Shown in pieces: positions 11,241-22,426 of a stretch of DNA of 64,000 nucleotides; positions within the stretch are counted from its first letter, which is position 1; each line of letters begins with the position of its first letter. Location: assembly GCF_041146395.1 (NCBI RefSeq), contig NC_091010.1, positions 51,728,001 to 51,792,000 of the forward strand. The letters run 5' to 3'. Below the pieces are notes generated by a model that saw only the letters and a program-made list of their open reading frames with translations, was not told the DNA's origin and made no database searches. The translations under genes and the position numbers were made by a program. This DNA is from Eulemur rufifrons. Lineage: Eukaryota > Chordata > Mammalia > Primates > Lemuridae.

Positions 11241-12490
11241 GATTTAAATTCTACTGCTATTAATTGTTCCTGAGAGGTAAGAAATTACTTAAGTAACCAA
11301 GCCATCGACTAACCAATATTTATTTTAGAGATAACTATGTTCAAAACAATATGTGCATATGATTGCTAGGAGGTACTCACTTATTTTTTCTCCTCTGTTG
11401 CTGCTGCTGCTCTAACCAGTAAAATAGTGATTTGGGTTTCTTACATGTGATATTGGATAAGGTCAGAACAAGGTTTATTGGCATAATTGATCAACAGAAA
11501 TTGCTAAAAGAATCTCTTAAAAAAGCAATTATTCATACTGGAGACTCACCCTTTTCCTAAACACAAGTGAAAACAAAAATCATTAAATTACTATTTCATA
11601 AACTTAACTAGTAGAGTATTGGCAAAATTTGGGGAAAAATTGTGACAAAAATATATTTAACTTTAAACTAAAATCAATAAATGTATAATTTTGTGATAAG
11701 TATATCCCTATCAGTAAAGTATTTAAAATAAGAACTTCCCAATAATGTATTTATAGTGTCTCTTATAGACTACATAAACATAAAATTTTACTAAAATTAT
11801 GTACATTATACAGTAGAAACAATAATATAAATTTAAAATATGATAAAATAAATAACTATAGTATTAATATTTTCTTCCTGCATACCCAACAAATCATAAA
11901 GTGTTATTATATTCTCTACTGTCCTAGTAACCTTATTTCTCTAGCCTGGTTTTGTACATTTTGACTGACTCTCTCTTTGATGGAAATTAAATACTTAGTT
12001 GCAAATATTCAAAAATAATATCCAATATGTGAGACAAGAACTTTTGTTTTTCAGCCCTGACATAAGATAGTGTTTCTTAAATGGCGATCTTCGGTTTGTA
12101 ATTTCCAGCTACACCTTTAAAATTGTTTTAAGGCTATCTTTCCCCAAATGGCACAGCAAAAAATACATTAATGGATAAACTGTTCTCAATTTCAATTTTG
12201 CCATCCATAATTTATGTTTAAATTATTGGTCCTTGCTGTAGCTTATCTATGCTGGCCATCTCCAAAGTGTATACGTACACCTCAGGAGCCTGTCTTGGGT
12301 GTGTTGTACTTTGTTGTTATTGCTTGTTTTCTTTGTTACTCATGTTGAAATTTTTTTTCATTATTACTCATGTTGAAATTTCTTGCGCTACACCTAGAGG
12401 TTTTTCTAAGCTTCTCTAATCTCACTGGCTCCGTTAAGCATTCCTTCCAATGAACAGTCTTGACATATATTTGAAAGTGCATTCAAAATT
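11241..12490. other. AT-rich unassigned stretch
   Basis: Strongly AT-rich around 11580-11900. A GCT-rich run lies at 11397-11413. A block of 18 bases 'ttactcatgttgaaattt' occurs twice, 28 bases apart, at 12335-12352 and 12363-12380. No gene or repeat family recognised. Confidence 0.4.
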
Positions 12491-12491
12491 T

Positions 12492-12615
12492 ATGTGCAAA
12501 GGATTCACCTAGAGATCTTGACAAAAGTGCAGATTCTTAATGAATCTGAGGTAGTGGCTGAGTTTTTGTATCTCTAACAAGCTCCCAGGCATGTGCCCAA
12601 TGAGACCAGTCTATA
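12492..12615 (-). mobile_element. MER5-like hAT remnant, antisense, partial
   Basis: The order 'ggattcacctagagatcttg', 'aaaagtgcagattcttaatg', 'ctctaacaagctcccaggc' corresponds to an antisense MER5-type element that lacks clear terminal repeats. Confidence 0.6.
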
Positions 12616-14339
12616 AACCAAAAGGTCTGCACTGTGCATTTGGCTCTCACTAAATACTAAACTCTGTTATTGATCATATTTCCAGCTATGTGCCCCATAT
12701 ACTCAACTGTATATATTTTCCATGAATGTGGAGATATTCTTAGCAAATTCTCACTGATGATGATGATAGCATTTTTTGACATCAACTCTATAGTCATTAA
12801 GTCACTATTTATCTCTAAAATCCACTCCAAAGAAAAGCATTCTGTAATCATGTTTTGCTCTTGGGAGAGTGTCAGCAAAGTAAGTGTGCCAAATCTTTGC
12901 CTCCCTCCTGGGGTTTTCAAAGATTATCCTAGGTGGTGGTGGTGTTGTTATTTACTTATGAAGGCATTCAACAAGCATAGAGAAATATTCATGACACAAA
13001 GAGAAAGAAAAAGAGCACGAGAGAATGCACTAAACTGATATCCACCTCAATGCTCAAATTGCTTATTTCTGAAGTTGTTATAACAGCAATTTTTATTTTT
13101 GTTTTAAATCTCTGTTTTTCTAAATGTTTTATAAATCATATGTATCACTTTTATAATAAAGTGATATTTTAATACTTTCAAAAGCTCAGAACAACTTGTA
13201 TCTGTCACTTTGGTTTTTAATTTTTAAACTTATGGAAAATACCCAAAGTGTGGTTTTCTATTCATCCAGATTTCTCATTCCTTATTCTATTGTTTTTTTA
13301 GTCACATTTTATTTGTTCCTCTAGTGGTACTCACTAGGGGAACATTTTCATAACTTCACATTTCTTAGCACATTGTTAGGCAAGTGATAGATACTTGGGA
13401 CCTATCTCTTGTTGATTGGTTTTAATTTTTTTGTCTTTATTGTCGTTACACACAGATTATATTAATATAAAAGGAATTTAAGGACTCCAAATATCTGCTT
13501 GAAATTACTGACATGTCTGATTGCTCATGCAGGCTTATATAGTTACTGATGGTTACCTCCCAAGCAAGGTCATGGTCCTACAGCTTAGCACATGCCAAGA
13601 GAAAATGCATGGCAAGATATCAATAGAAATCCACATAGAAGAATTCAGTGGCTATTACTCATAACTTTTCACCTTTTAACTCAGCTGTCTGCCCACTTAG
13701 AAAGGACCATATCTGTGACTGGTGGAGGGTATTGATACACTGGCACTGAGTATTTTCTGAGATGACAGGTTAAATGGTGCTCCCACTCTGGAGAAGACAC
13801 TGGAAAGAAGATGAAAATTACTTGGGGTAGTTGCTGCAAATCACATTAGAATCACTTCTTTAGTTTCTGCCAAAATTCTGCCAATATGTTCAGCTTGATT
13901 TAAAGGAAATAGGAGGAAGATGGAAAACAGTTTCTAATCACAGCTATTAATTACCAAGGACTACATTCAAAGAGATTTCCTAATTAAAATTTCAAAGTAT
14001 TCTAAATATAATGTAAGACTTGAATGATGAGGCAACACATGGGATTTCTTTAGAACAGCCTACAAGGCATCAAGGCAGGAGTAAGGTTCCCAAGGGTGCA
14101 AAAAAGTAGGTCCATTTTAAAAATAATTTCAGAGAGCCTCCACCCACTGGAATGAGACACTCCTGTCCTAGTTGTAAATTCAACATAGTCAAACTTGGAA
14201 CTGTTGTCTGTGATGCAAAAAACTGGTAAAGCCCCATGTGCTGTGTAGAAATGCAAAATTAGAATAGTAAAACATGATGAGGTTCCATGGGATCCAAGAA
14301 TAACTAACAGGGAAAAATAGTCAATAAGCTACACTGGTT
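12616..14339. other. Unassigned non-coding stretch
   Basis: No gene seen. Overlapping open frames on both strands at 12657-13038 show no domain. An imperfect palindrome sits at 13315-13343. The part at about 13250-13390 has a faint L2-like reading ('cttagcacattgttaggc') that I would not call. Confidence 0.35.
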
Positions 14340-14890
14340 TATTCATTTAATATGCAATAACTTGCTGCTTGTTATACTTCAGGCTTTCTTCTAGGGGCTT
14401 GGTATTACATCAGCAAAGTGGAAAAAGATCCCTGCCCTTGTGGAGTTCATATACAAGCAGGTGCATATAGACAATATACAATGTGTCAACTAAATAGATA
14501 CATTATATTATCTATGGGAAGATGAGAGGTGCTATAGATGAAAGTAGAGAAGGAGTATGGAGAGCTTTGGTGATGAGGTTGGCTGGGAATGAGGTGGTTT
14601 GCAGGATATCCAAGTAATCCTCATTGAGAAGGGACATTTGAAGAAAGACTCAGGAAGATGAGGGAAGGAGCTATATAATTACCTTGCAGAAGAGCTTTCT
14701 CTTCCCTCATGCAAGATTCTTATACGGAATGTGCTTGCCACACTTGAGGGGTTACAAGGAAACCAGTGCAATGACTGTGGTGTGCATGGGTGGGAAAAGT
14801 CATAGAACATTGGCTTATCAACATAAGAGTGCCCTAGATCATGTAGGTAATTGTAGGCCACAGTAAGGACTTTGGCTACTTGACATAGGG
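14340..14890 (-). mobile_element. L2 LINE, antisense
   Basis: Successive blocks follow the antisense L2 3' region: 'tctaggggcttggtattaca', 'gatccctgcccttgtggag', 'gggaagatgagaggtgct' and, nearer the other end, 'gatcatgtaggtaattgtag' with 'aaggactttggct'. Divergence is typical of an ancient mammalian L2. Confidence 0.7.
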
Positions 14891-14899
14891 TCAAATTTC

Positions 14900-15560
14900 A
14901 AAAGCAATTTTAGTGTTCATTCTGTCTACATGTCCCTTTTGTCCCTCCATTTCACATGCTTTAAAATTTTCCAGTCCTGCTCCTACTGTGTCCTTTCTTA
15001 TTACCTGTATTCCTGCAGTAGCTCCCTGATTATTTCCTTGCTCTTTCCAATTCATACTCACTTTGTAGGCTAATTTATTTAACCCAACATGTAAGGAGAT
15101 CTTTCCTTACAAAAAAACATTACCCAATTAAGTCAGAACTTCCTCTTTATCTTGCAAGACCTGGCTTCTATGTACTCTTCAACTTAATAGTTTCTTGTGT
15201 GCCTTTCAATTGTATTCTTCAATTTCTATGCCTTTGTTCATGCCATTCTGTAAACATGAATCATTTTTCACCTTCTCTTGACAACAGCTTATCCATTCTT
15301 CATATGTCCCCAAATGCCAGAGCAATCTTTATCACCACTCCTAATATCAGCAATACGTGGTCTCTCACTTTTCCAAAATTCCCAGCACTTTATTTTTATT
15401 TCTAAGACAGATCCTATGCTATCAAATATTAATTGTAAGTGGACTCAAACCACCCTAGGGAGCAAATCTGTGTCTTATTCATGCTTTAATTCTCTCAAAG
15501 AACTTGGACTTATCAGTGCACTGATAAATATTGATAGAGTAAGTTTCAGCACTCAATCTG
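14900..15560 (+). mobile_element. Possible L2 LINE 3' end, sense
   Basis: Parts read like sense L2 ('aatctgtgtcttattcatgc', 'cttgcaagacctggcttcta', an 'actgataaatattgatagag' end), but the match is patchy. It would make an inverted pair with the antisense L2 directly to its left. Confidence 0.4.
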
Positions 15561-16317
15561 TAAACAAAGGTAGAGAGCATTAGCATTATTGACACAAACC
15601 CATCGGGGACCTAATGGTCAGTCTTCTTCATCATGACCCATGGGCATTTAACTTTGTGATTATAGATACCTCTGTACTCCTCATGACTGCCCATGCTTCA
15701 AGCTCAAGACAAGGAATATGAGATTAATTTAGGAATCCATCATATTTTTAAAGCCATGACAACTAGCTGTATCATAAATACAGCAGATCACCCAGCAGCA
15801 TAAATAATGGAAACACTGCCTTGGGGGCAATAAAAGTGATTGATGCTGTGAATTGCTGTTAACCCTGGTTATCCTTGTTCCATGTGGATCTCTGTAGCCT
15901 GCCTTTGTGCCTCAGATTGACACTTCAGAAGCAGCATCTGCGAAGAAATCAGACATCAGACAACCACTGTGTTTTCCTAGTCTGAATTTGCAAATGAGGG
16001 GGAAGGTATCTGATCCAGAGTAAACTAGACCCACACATAGAAATGTGTCCTTATCATATCCATATTAATTATTGAGAAGCACTGAAAAAAATTGTGTAGG
16101 ATAAGAAGTAAGCCTCTCTGGTTTTACTTTCATTTTAAATAACAGAAAGCCTTTAAATAACTTGCCCTTTACTTGGATGTCATAGGTAAGGATGTCTTTT
16201 TTCTAATGTTCTATAGATACATGGATAATGAATTTTGTTTGCCTTCTGACATGTTGAAAACGGACATTTTAATGAAAATTTGGTCCGGAGAAGCATTATG
16301 TTGGAGAGGAGAAAATG
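15561..16317. other. Unassigned non-coding stretch
   Basis: Single-copy-looking DNA. I see no gene, repeat family or structured element in it. Confidence 0.3.
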
Positions 16318-16410
16318 TCATCTCTGGACCAGTAAACTTGGTTTCCAATTCTAGTTCTGCCACTAATTAGCTTGTGTGAGTTACTTAACCTCATTTATCA
16401 TGTCTTTGTC
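16318..16410 (+). mobile_element. MIR SINE fragment, sense
   Basis: The MIR core is seen as 'ttctagttctgccactaatt' followed by 'gagttacttaacctcattta'. The rest of the element is not recognisable. Confidence 0.65.
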
Positions 16411-16436
16411 CCTTTCCACCTGCAATGATGGAGAAA

Positions 16437-16640
16437 GATGGGATAAGCCTGCTGTGTATTATGTACTTATTTTGTGCAAAATGCTTTACCAACTTTCTCT
16501 GCTACCAAGCTTTTAGTAATACATTATTATCTCCATTTTTTAGATGAGAAGATTGGGGTTCAGAGAGGCTATGCAATTTTCCCAAGGCTACAAGAAGTAC
16601 GTGGCACACCTAAATCCTGGTCAATCTAAGGTCCTATCCA
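16437..16640 (-). mobile_element. MIR SINE, antisense
   Basis: The blocks 'attattatctccatttttta' and 'gatgagaagattggggttca' followed by 'gaggctatgcaattttccc' are the antisense MIR core. It sits tail to tail with the sense MIR just upstream. Confidence 0.75.
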
Positions 16641-17026
16641 AAGGTCATGATAATTTCGTCTATGAAAGTCTAAAAAAACAGATGATCTCTACGGGCTCCC
16701 CTTTTCTAAAATTCAGTGATTCTGTCATCCTAAATCACTGCAGAGTTTCCATGTGATGGCAAGTATTAGAATTAGGGAAATGGTCTTATTAACTCATAAT
16801 ACAAATTCAGTCTCCAACTCCTTTATGAAACAAACAGGACAAATCTTCTCTTAAACTGCTTCCCAAGTCAAGTCACAGCAGAAGGGATAATTACTGGTGA
16901 CTAGTCAAGGAGACCACTTCCACTGAGTGTTAATACATCCTGGATGCCATCTTAAGCCTTTAACATGCCCAGATTTATGGTTAGGTAAAGATTTTAAGAG
17001 TTGTTTAGATAAAAAATTTCAGGGTT

Positions 17027-17222
17027 CTATTCATGGACCACTGCAAAAAGAATCACTTGAGTCAGCTGAAATGATTGCCAAAAATGTAGGTTCTTAGGTC
17101 CCGCCCCAAATCCACTAAACGAAATTTTTTTTTTTTTTTTTTGCAAATTAAGCTGGGAAATGAAAATTTTATTTATTTATTTAAATGAGTGATTTAGATA
17201 CTCTTTAAAGTTTGAGAACCAC
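17027..17222 (+). mobile_element. MER5-like hAT remnant with an internal T-tract
   Basis: Begins 'tattcatggaccactgc', has 'ggttcttaggtcccgccc' inside, and ends 'aaagtttgagaaccacca', the MER5 order. A run of about 18 T at 17127-17144 interrupts it. It may be a local expansion or the scar of a small insertion. Confidence 0.65.
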
Positions 17223-17839
17223 CATTTTAGAAAGAATTGTGAGGTTAGGACATTGGAATATGAACATAGAAAGAATCAGAAACGTGGAGTATTTTGTAGA
17301 ACATCTCACCCTGAGAACTTGATATAATTCTTCTGCATGTATCCAACCCTAAGAATCGGTAATACTTAGACCAGATATATAAGCTCCTATCAGCCATAAT
17401 TTCTGGTAAAAATGACTGCACGATTCCTCTAGCTACTAACATCTACTATGTATGGAATCGCTGACAGCCATGTTAAACATCTACAGTTTGGATGGTGTCA
17501 GGGACAGGCATGTCCAATGCATAAGGAAGAGTTAGACTTTCTTTATTCTGTTTCATCTCAGAACCTATTGTTACTCTTTTTCTCTTTCTTCACAGGGAGC
17601 ATAAGTTCTGTTCATTGCAATGTGCTGATAAACTGGCTCTCCAGTAAATAAACAAACAAATGAAGTCCAGATTGGTACTGTTTGCTGATTTCCATGGTAC
17701 AAGCTCTCCTACTATGGCTGATTTCCACTTATCAGTGGGTTAAGAACCGGCTTTCAAAATTCCTGATTGTTTAAAAATCAACTATCCTGTTTTAGTAAAG
17801 GCTAATTCTAGCACGCCACTGAAACATCTATCATTAATG
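17223..17839. other. Unassigned non-coding stretch
   Basis: No gene and no repeat recognised. Short open frames on both strands without recognisable domains. Confidence 0.3.
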
Positions 17840-18060
17840 CTTTGTAAAGTTTGTGGTAAGGACATTTAACATGCGATCCACTCTCTTAACAAATTTTAAG
17901 TGTACAATACAGCATTATTAACTATAAGCACAACGTTGTACAGCAGACCTCCAGAACATAATCGTATTGCCTAACTGAAACTTTATACCTGTTCAATAGC
18001 AATTCCAGATTTCCCCCTCCTCCCAGCTCCTGGCAACTGCCATGAAATGACAACCGTTAA
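17840..18060 (-). mobile_element. Old L1 3' UTR fragment, antisense
   Basis: The antisense order of an old L1M 3' untranslated region is clear: 'tgtacaatacagcattatta', 'gttgtacagcagacctccag', 'tgaaactttatacctgttc'. A related but separate copy of the same region lies at about 28660-28790. Confidence 0.75.
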
Positions 18061-18149
18061 CTTTTACACCTTGCCAAATTTCATCTTAATAGCATTTCCC
18101 CATATTTAGACAACTTATTGACTGTCAAATTGGAATCAAATTTTTAAAT

Positions 18150-18372
18150 CATGGGTTTGAAAACTTTTTCTGAAATAAACCAGATCGTAAATATTTTGGA
18201 TTTATGGACAATAGAGTCTCTGTCAACCACTCAGCTCTGCCATTGTAGTACAAAAGTAGCCATAGACAACATGTAAACAAATGAATGTGGCTGGGTTCCA
18301 ATAACACATTGCTTACAAAATCAGGTTGTGAGCTGGTTTTGGCCCACAGGTCATAGTTTGCTGATCCCTGCT
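18150..18372. mobile_element. MER20-like hAT DNA transposon, nearly full length
   Basis: The sequence follows an element that I know as MER20 or a close relative: 'gaaaactttttctgaaata', 'gtctctgtcaaccactcagc', 'agccatagacaacatgtaaa', 'ttttggcccacaggtcatag' and the end 'tttgctgatccctgctc'. Length of about 220 bp fits the full element. The family name is from memory; the recognition of the repeat itself is secure. Confidence 0.75.
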
Positions 18373-19920
18373 CTAAATCAAGTGGGCTATAGAGTTTCTT
18401 GAATGACACCTGTTATCCCTGCACTCTTAGAAGACATTTTTCATCCTTCAAAAATCCTAAGTGAGGTACCAACACCTGAGAGCTCGCAGAGATTTTTCAT
18501 TTCTAAAACGAAAATGACCTGAGCAGGGAACAGCCATAATAAAGGATTAAACGAGGAAGGAGGGAAGTCATCACTTTAGACTCACTGACAAATAAACCCA
18601 ACAAAAACGGAGTCCAGATGTTGCTCAAGCTTGACTTCCTAAGCCCTTTCTCCCTGTTGATTTCTGTGAATACCCCTCAGCATTCTTCCTCTATCACAGT
18701 GAATGCGGCTCACAAACCTGCCTGGGCAGTAAAATTAGACAATTTGACATAAAATAGATGCCTTAGAGAGAGGCAGGCAGACACATGGAAATATCAGTAA
18801 CTGTTGCCTAACAGCGTGATCCTCTGGGTGTCTGTAGACTTAATTATGCTAATCACATCATCCATCTTAACTGGGGAAGCCGGTCTGTTGCCAAGAAGCC
18901 TAGGGAGAGTATTGTTTTGCTAAAAACGCTCACCCTCCAGGTTGGGGGAAGTCAATCCTCCCTTTGCTGCAGGACTCAGACTCAATTGCCTGATATTTGG
19001 AGATGATCCAAACCAGTTTGGACAGAGTCACAGCGCCCCATCTGTACTGTTCTGTCTGGAGCATGATATATACTGATCAGCCTTTGAACTTTATAGAAGC
19101 ACATTGAGACATAGGAACACACACAGACCACAAAAGTGCCTCTTTGAGGGATGAAAGTAAGTGCGAGAGAAGAAGAGGTGACTTGAACAAGGTGGAATGC
19201 TCACCCCTGCACATAAACGCAGCTTCAACATGCCTTCTAGAGAGCATGCTTACTTCTCCACATTCTCATTAGGTAATTGATCAAAAATGTCATGTAAAGA
19301 CATGATCATGACACTTATGACATTCTCAATTAAGCCATATGAGGGGAAAGGCAATATTTGATCCAAGTAAGTACATTGCAAAAAAAAAAAAAAAACCAAA
19401 TAACTATTTATTTATTTCCTTATTTAGTCAGTAATAATTTTCAGACAGCTACATGCTTTAGCAGATCTGAAGTGGCACAGAGCAGACCCTTGTCAATTCA
19501 GGCCAGCACGCTGGGATGATCCTCCCATGACACCGGCATTGTTCTCCCTCCTCATGGTGGGAGACATTTCAGTCTCACTCTGGTTCCTGCTGGAGATCAA
19601 TCCAGAGACCTAACGTGTCTGTCAGCGTGTTACAGCCCTGAGATCAAGAAATGAGCACTGTTTCATGTGTTGTGTGATAAGCACTGAAGGACTCTTCATG
19701 GCCCTCCGTTCTCTCTGCACCCCAGGGAGAGTCAGAGGGGCAGTTTGCAGAGGGGAGGACACAGACTTCCAGAGGTAGCAAGTGGCCAAGTTTGACAAAG
19801 GCTCCTGTGAGGGGAGTGAGCAACTGGGGGTTACATCCCAGTCCTTCAGCCATTCTCTAGGTCTCTGAGGAGGCTTGAAAGTCCTTGGTACAGACAAAAA
19901 AGTGGGAACGGAATTTAATT
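18373..19920. other. Unassigned single-copy-looking stretch
   Basis: No gene and no repeat that I can name. An A-tract lies at 19380-19395. Overlapping minus-strand frames at 19622-19897 have no recognisable domain. Confidence 0.35.
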
Positions 19921-19923
19921 TAA

Positions 19924-20597
19924 TTTTTTTTTTTTTTTTTTTTACTTAAAACAGGAAAGATTTTATTACAGAGAAACACTCTGCCAGTCATGCATGGCTC
20001 AAAAGTCTTTGCCAACACTGACCCAGCCAGGCTAGGATTCTTAAAAAAAAAAAAATCTTCACATGGTTAGTGTCTTTGTTTTCTTTCTTTTTCTATTTTC
20101 TTATTTTGGACATTATTATACTTGGGTCTGCTGTGTAGTTACTATTTAGTGCTCAATACAGAAATAGTCCACAGTCACCAATATTAAACCTGCCTGCTAG
20201 TCTAGACTTTCTAGCTCTCCCAATTTGTAAGGTCTATTTAGTATCAATAAACTTCTTCTCCAGGAGGATTTTCTCTACCCACTAGAAACAACTTGCTTGA
20301 GTAGCTTTGAAACTTTACAAGAGTCTGGGGAGTGAAGTCTCCCCAAACATGCTCTATCACTGTGAGATCAAAGCGCTTCCAGATTTGCTCGTGCTGAGAA
20401 CCAGTAGCAGAAACGGGCTCCCACTGCCCTCTCTGGCCTTGAGTTGACATCCATGTACAATTTTGAGACTGTGGAGGAGAATTTAGCGTTCCTTGATAAG
20501 GATTAAAGGGTGTCCTTGCAATACAAATACACTGAATTCCACGAAGCAGTGCCTTATTTAAGGTTATATACGAGCAGTTGAAATTCACCATCACAGA
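19924..20597 (-). pseudogene. Candidate processed retrocopy of an unidentified transcript
   Basis: Read on the minus strand, the right-hand part (20597 down to 20244) is an open frame of about 118 codons that ends in a TGA stop at 20244-20246. It is followed by some 300 bases of 3' UTR-like sequence, an AATAAA signal (plus-strand 19962-19967) and, 18 bases later, a run of 20 A (T on the plus strand, 19924-19943). That order (frame, stop, UTR, signal, A-tail, no visible intron) is what a processed retrocopy looks like. I do not recognise the protein; the frame is rich in Gln, Ser and Trp and ends in Glu-Glu-Val-Tyr. I could not find a convincing target duplication. The frame could still be open by chance, and the A-tract could be unrelated. 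Confidence 0.45.
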
Positions 20598-20678
20598 GGG
20601 GGCTTTAAGATGCTGACTAGAGGCATCTGACACTTTCCTCTTCCACAAAAAGAACCACAAAAGTGAGTAGGTAATCAT
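20244..20678 (-). CDS. 144-codon open frame crossing an L1 5' end and the retrocopy
   Basis: The longest ATG-started reading of the retrocopy begins at 20678, inside the antisense of the neighbouring L1 5' region, and passes into the retrocopy near 20597 without a stop. Roughly 27 N-terminal residues are antisense L1 and the remaining residues come from the retrocopy. L1 5' regions are known to carry antisense promoter activity, so a transcript with this shape is conceivable. Nothing in the sequence shows that it is made. No signal peptide, membrane segment or known motif is visible. I regard it as a frame of interest, not as an established gene. Confidence 0.2.
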   Translation of the reverse strand: MITYSLLWFFLWKRKVSDASSQHLKAPSVMVNFNCSYITLNKALLRGIQCICIARTPFNPYQGTLNSPPQSQNCTWMSTQGQRGQWEPVSATGSQHEQIWKRFDLTVIEHVWGDFTPQTLVKFQSYSSKLFLVGRENPPGEEVY

Positions 20679-21401
20679 ACTTTGAATATAGCATCTGAGA
20701 GAAAATGTTGGAATTCAGCAGAGAAGGGACGGGAAACACCTGAGACACAAACGGAGCGGGAAGTGAGGCTTTTGGCATGACCACAATTGACTGAGAGCCG
20801 GTGCAAGATCCCAGCGCAGGAAAAGGATAAGGGAGAGTTTCCAGCAGGCCACATCCCCACCGTGGGTTCCTGCAATTCCAGCCACGGGAGAGCCCCTAGA
20901 CCTCACAGGACCTGAGACTAGTGTAGGGAACTGCCTGCAGTCCACGCAGTGGCATTGCTCCGGAGAGGGAGCTCGCGGAGGGTCCCACACAGCTCTGGAC
21001 ACGGAAGCATCTGCAGCACGGGGACATATTGAGAGCTCAGTGCCTGCCGGACTATGTCCTGCCCTGGGGCCCAACAGGCCCTGTACCTCCACATCCCTGG
21101 AGCCCCACTGACATCCCCACCCACCGTGTCCACCCAGAGGACTCCAGTAGCACCATGCATTGGCCCCAGCTGTGTGGCAAGGTCCCTAGCACTCCAGCCC
21201 CACAATATCCTATACTCCGGGGAACGGCAGTGCAACCCATGGGGAGGCTGCCCCTGGGACACAGGGAGCAGAAGCCTGCACTCCCCAGAGCCTGAAAGCC
21301 TCCTGCCTGGGGCTGTCACCACTGATAGCAACCTGCCCCTACCAGCGCATGGCTGCTGCACACTTACACGTACCCTAAGGACAGACTACCACCTGTCCTC
21401 C

Positions 21402-21430
21402 CACCGCCGCCGCCGCCGCTGCTGCTGCCA
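21402..21430. repeat. CCG/CTG trinucleotide run in L1 5' region
   Basis: Five or so CCG units pass directly into CTG units, then 'ccaccagca'. Trinucleotide runs of this type occur in the 5' regions of older primate L1s; the run is short but nearly pure. Confidence 0.85.
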
Positions 21431-21488
21431 CCAGCATGCTGTGAGGGGACTTGGAGATCACCCGCCCTACCCTCATTTGGCCTGTCTC

Positions 21489-21581
21489 AGGACCCCCAGT
21501 GGTACACACAGCCTGTATCCATGTGTGTCACTGGGGGTCCTTAGGAGGAGACAGCCTGTACCCATGTGTGCCACTGGGGGT
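21489..21581. repeat. 13-bp inverted repeat overlapping a 43-bp tandem duplication
   Basis: The arms 21489-21501 and 21529-21541 ('aggacccccagtg' and its complement) are exact. A further seven pairs inside, after a two-base bulge, would give a long hairpin with an 11-base loop. A 31-base block beginning 'acagcctgta' occurs at 21508-21538 and again at 21551-21581 with two differences, 43 bases apart. Confidence 0.85.
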
Positions 21582-22195
21582 GGGGGAGGGTAAGGCCAGG
21601 CCCACGTAGGCTCAGCACACTGCCAGGAGGCCTGGGGATTGCCCCACCCTGTCCAACACCACTGGCATCTGTACACTCTTCCTAAGGGCCTGAGGACAGG
21701 GCCACTCAGCCTACTTTGAAGACCACCACTGGCACCCACAAACCATCACATCTGGGGACCCAGGGACATGTTCTCCCAGCCTATCACAGTCACCGCTAAT
21801 ATCAGTGCATGCTGCCTGGGAGCCCAAGGGTTGTCCCATCATCGTGAATGTCATGGCTCACCCAAACACATGCTCCCAGCCCACTGCTGCCACTGCCAGC
21901 ATCTGAGCAAACCATTTGTTTGCTAATACCAGTGCAGGTATATGCTGCCCAAAGGCCCAGTGACAGACGTGCTCAAACAGCCTCTGCCACCACTGGGGCC
22001 CAAGGACTGGCCCACATGGTGTCTCTGTTCCTGGCAATGCCTCACCATAGCCTCCACTAACAACTGCTCCGAAGCCACTGAGGAAGTCACAGACACCACT
22101 GATGCTGTTTACAGCCAAAAAAATCATACAGAGACTACACACACCCAGAATCAAAGCTAAAGGGCCCTACCCAACCAACACCCTGGAAACATCTT

Positions 22196-22402
22196 CAGAC
22201 CAATAGCAAGTAACAAGATTGAGTAAGTATTAAAAAGTCTCCCAACAAAGAAAAGCACAGGACAGGATGGCTTCACTGCCAAATTCTACCAAACTTATAA
22301 AGAAGAACTAACACCAATTCTCCTCAGACTATTCCAAAGTATTGAACAGGAGGAAATTCTCCCTAACTCATTGTACAAGACCAGCACTACCCTGATACCA
22401 AA
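22196..22402 (+). pseudogene. L1 ORF2 reverse-transcriptase fragment
   Basis: About 68 codons match the start of the L1 ORF2 reverse-transcriptase domain. The residues around 22255-22300 read [11 protein letters not shown], the conserved block usually written PDGFTxxFY, here with Gln in place of Pro. One in-frame stop lies near 22227. The catalytic FADD block is not included. The fragment is cut off at about 22402, where a perfect hairpin starts. Confidence 0.85.
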
Positions 22403-22426
22403 ACCCTTGTGCTCGTGCACAAGGGT
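22403..22426. repeat. Perfect 10-bp hairpin at the junction of two L1 parts
   Basis: The arms 22403-22412 ('acccttgtgc') and 22417-22426 are exact reverse complements around a four-base loop 'tcgt'. The hairpin lies precisely where L1 reverse-transcriptase sequence stops and a different GC-rich sequence begins, which suggests it belongs to the joining event or to the outer end of the next element. Confidence 0.85.

Larger units (their letters stand above)
20598..22195 (+). mobile_element. GC-rich L1 5' untranslated region (L1MA/L1PB-like)
   Basis: The start 'gatgctgactagaggcatct' and the following 'cttccacaaaaagaaccaca' and 'gaattcagcagagaagggac' match the 5' end of a primate L1 of the older type. 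The next 1.4 kb is GC-rich with CpGs and ends in blocks like 'catacagagactacac' near 22125. This is the promoter-bearing end of an L1, normally lost in truncated copies. ORF1 and the endonuclease half of ORF2 are absent: the 5' region joins directly to reverse-transcriptase sequence at about 22195. Long open frames on both strands (for example plus 21054-21593) reflect GC content and match no protein I know. Confidence 0.75.

Noticed and set aside
13315..13343. Imperfect palindrome around 'ctagtggtactcactag'
   Set aside because: Several mismatches in a short arm; not above expectation for 64 kb.
17127..17144. T-run in the MER5-like element as a separate SINE
   Set aside because: No Alu or other SINE body adjoins it; the MER5 sequence continues on both sides.
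21029..21739. Long open frames on both strands (up to 179 codons plus, 147 minus)
   Set aside because: They lie in the GC-rich, stop-poor L1 5' region, overlap one another on opposite strands and read as low-complexity Pro/Ser/Cys text without a domain.
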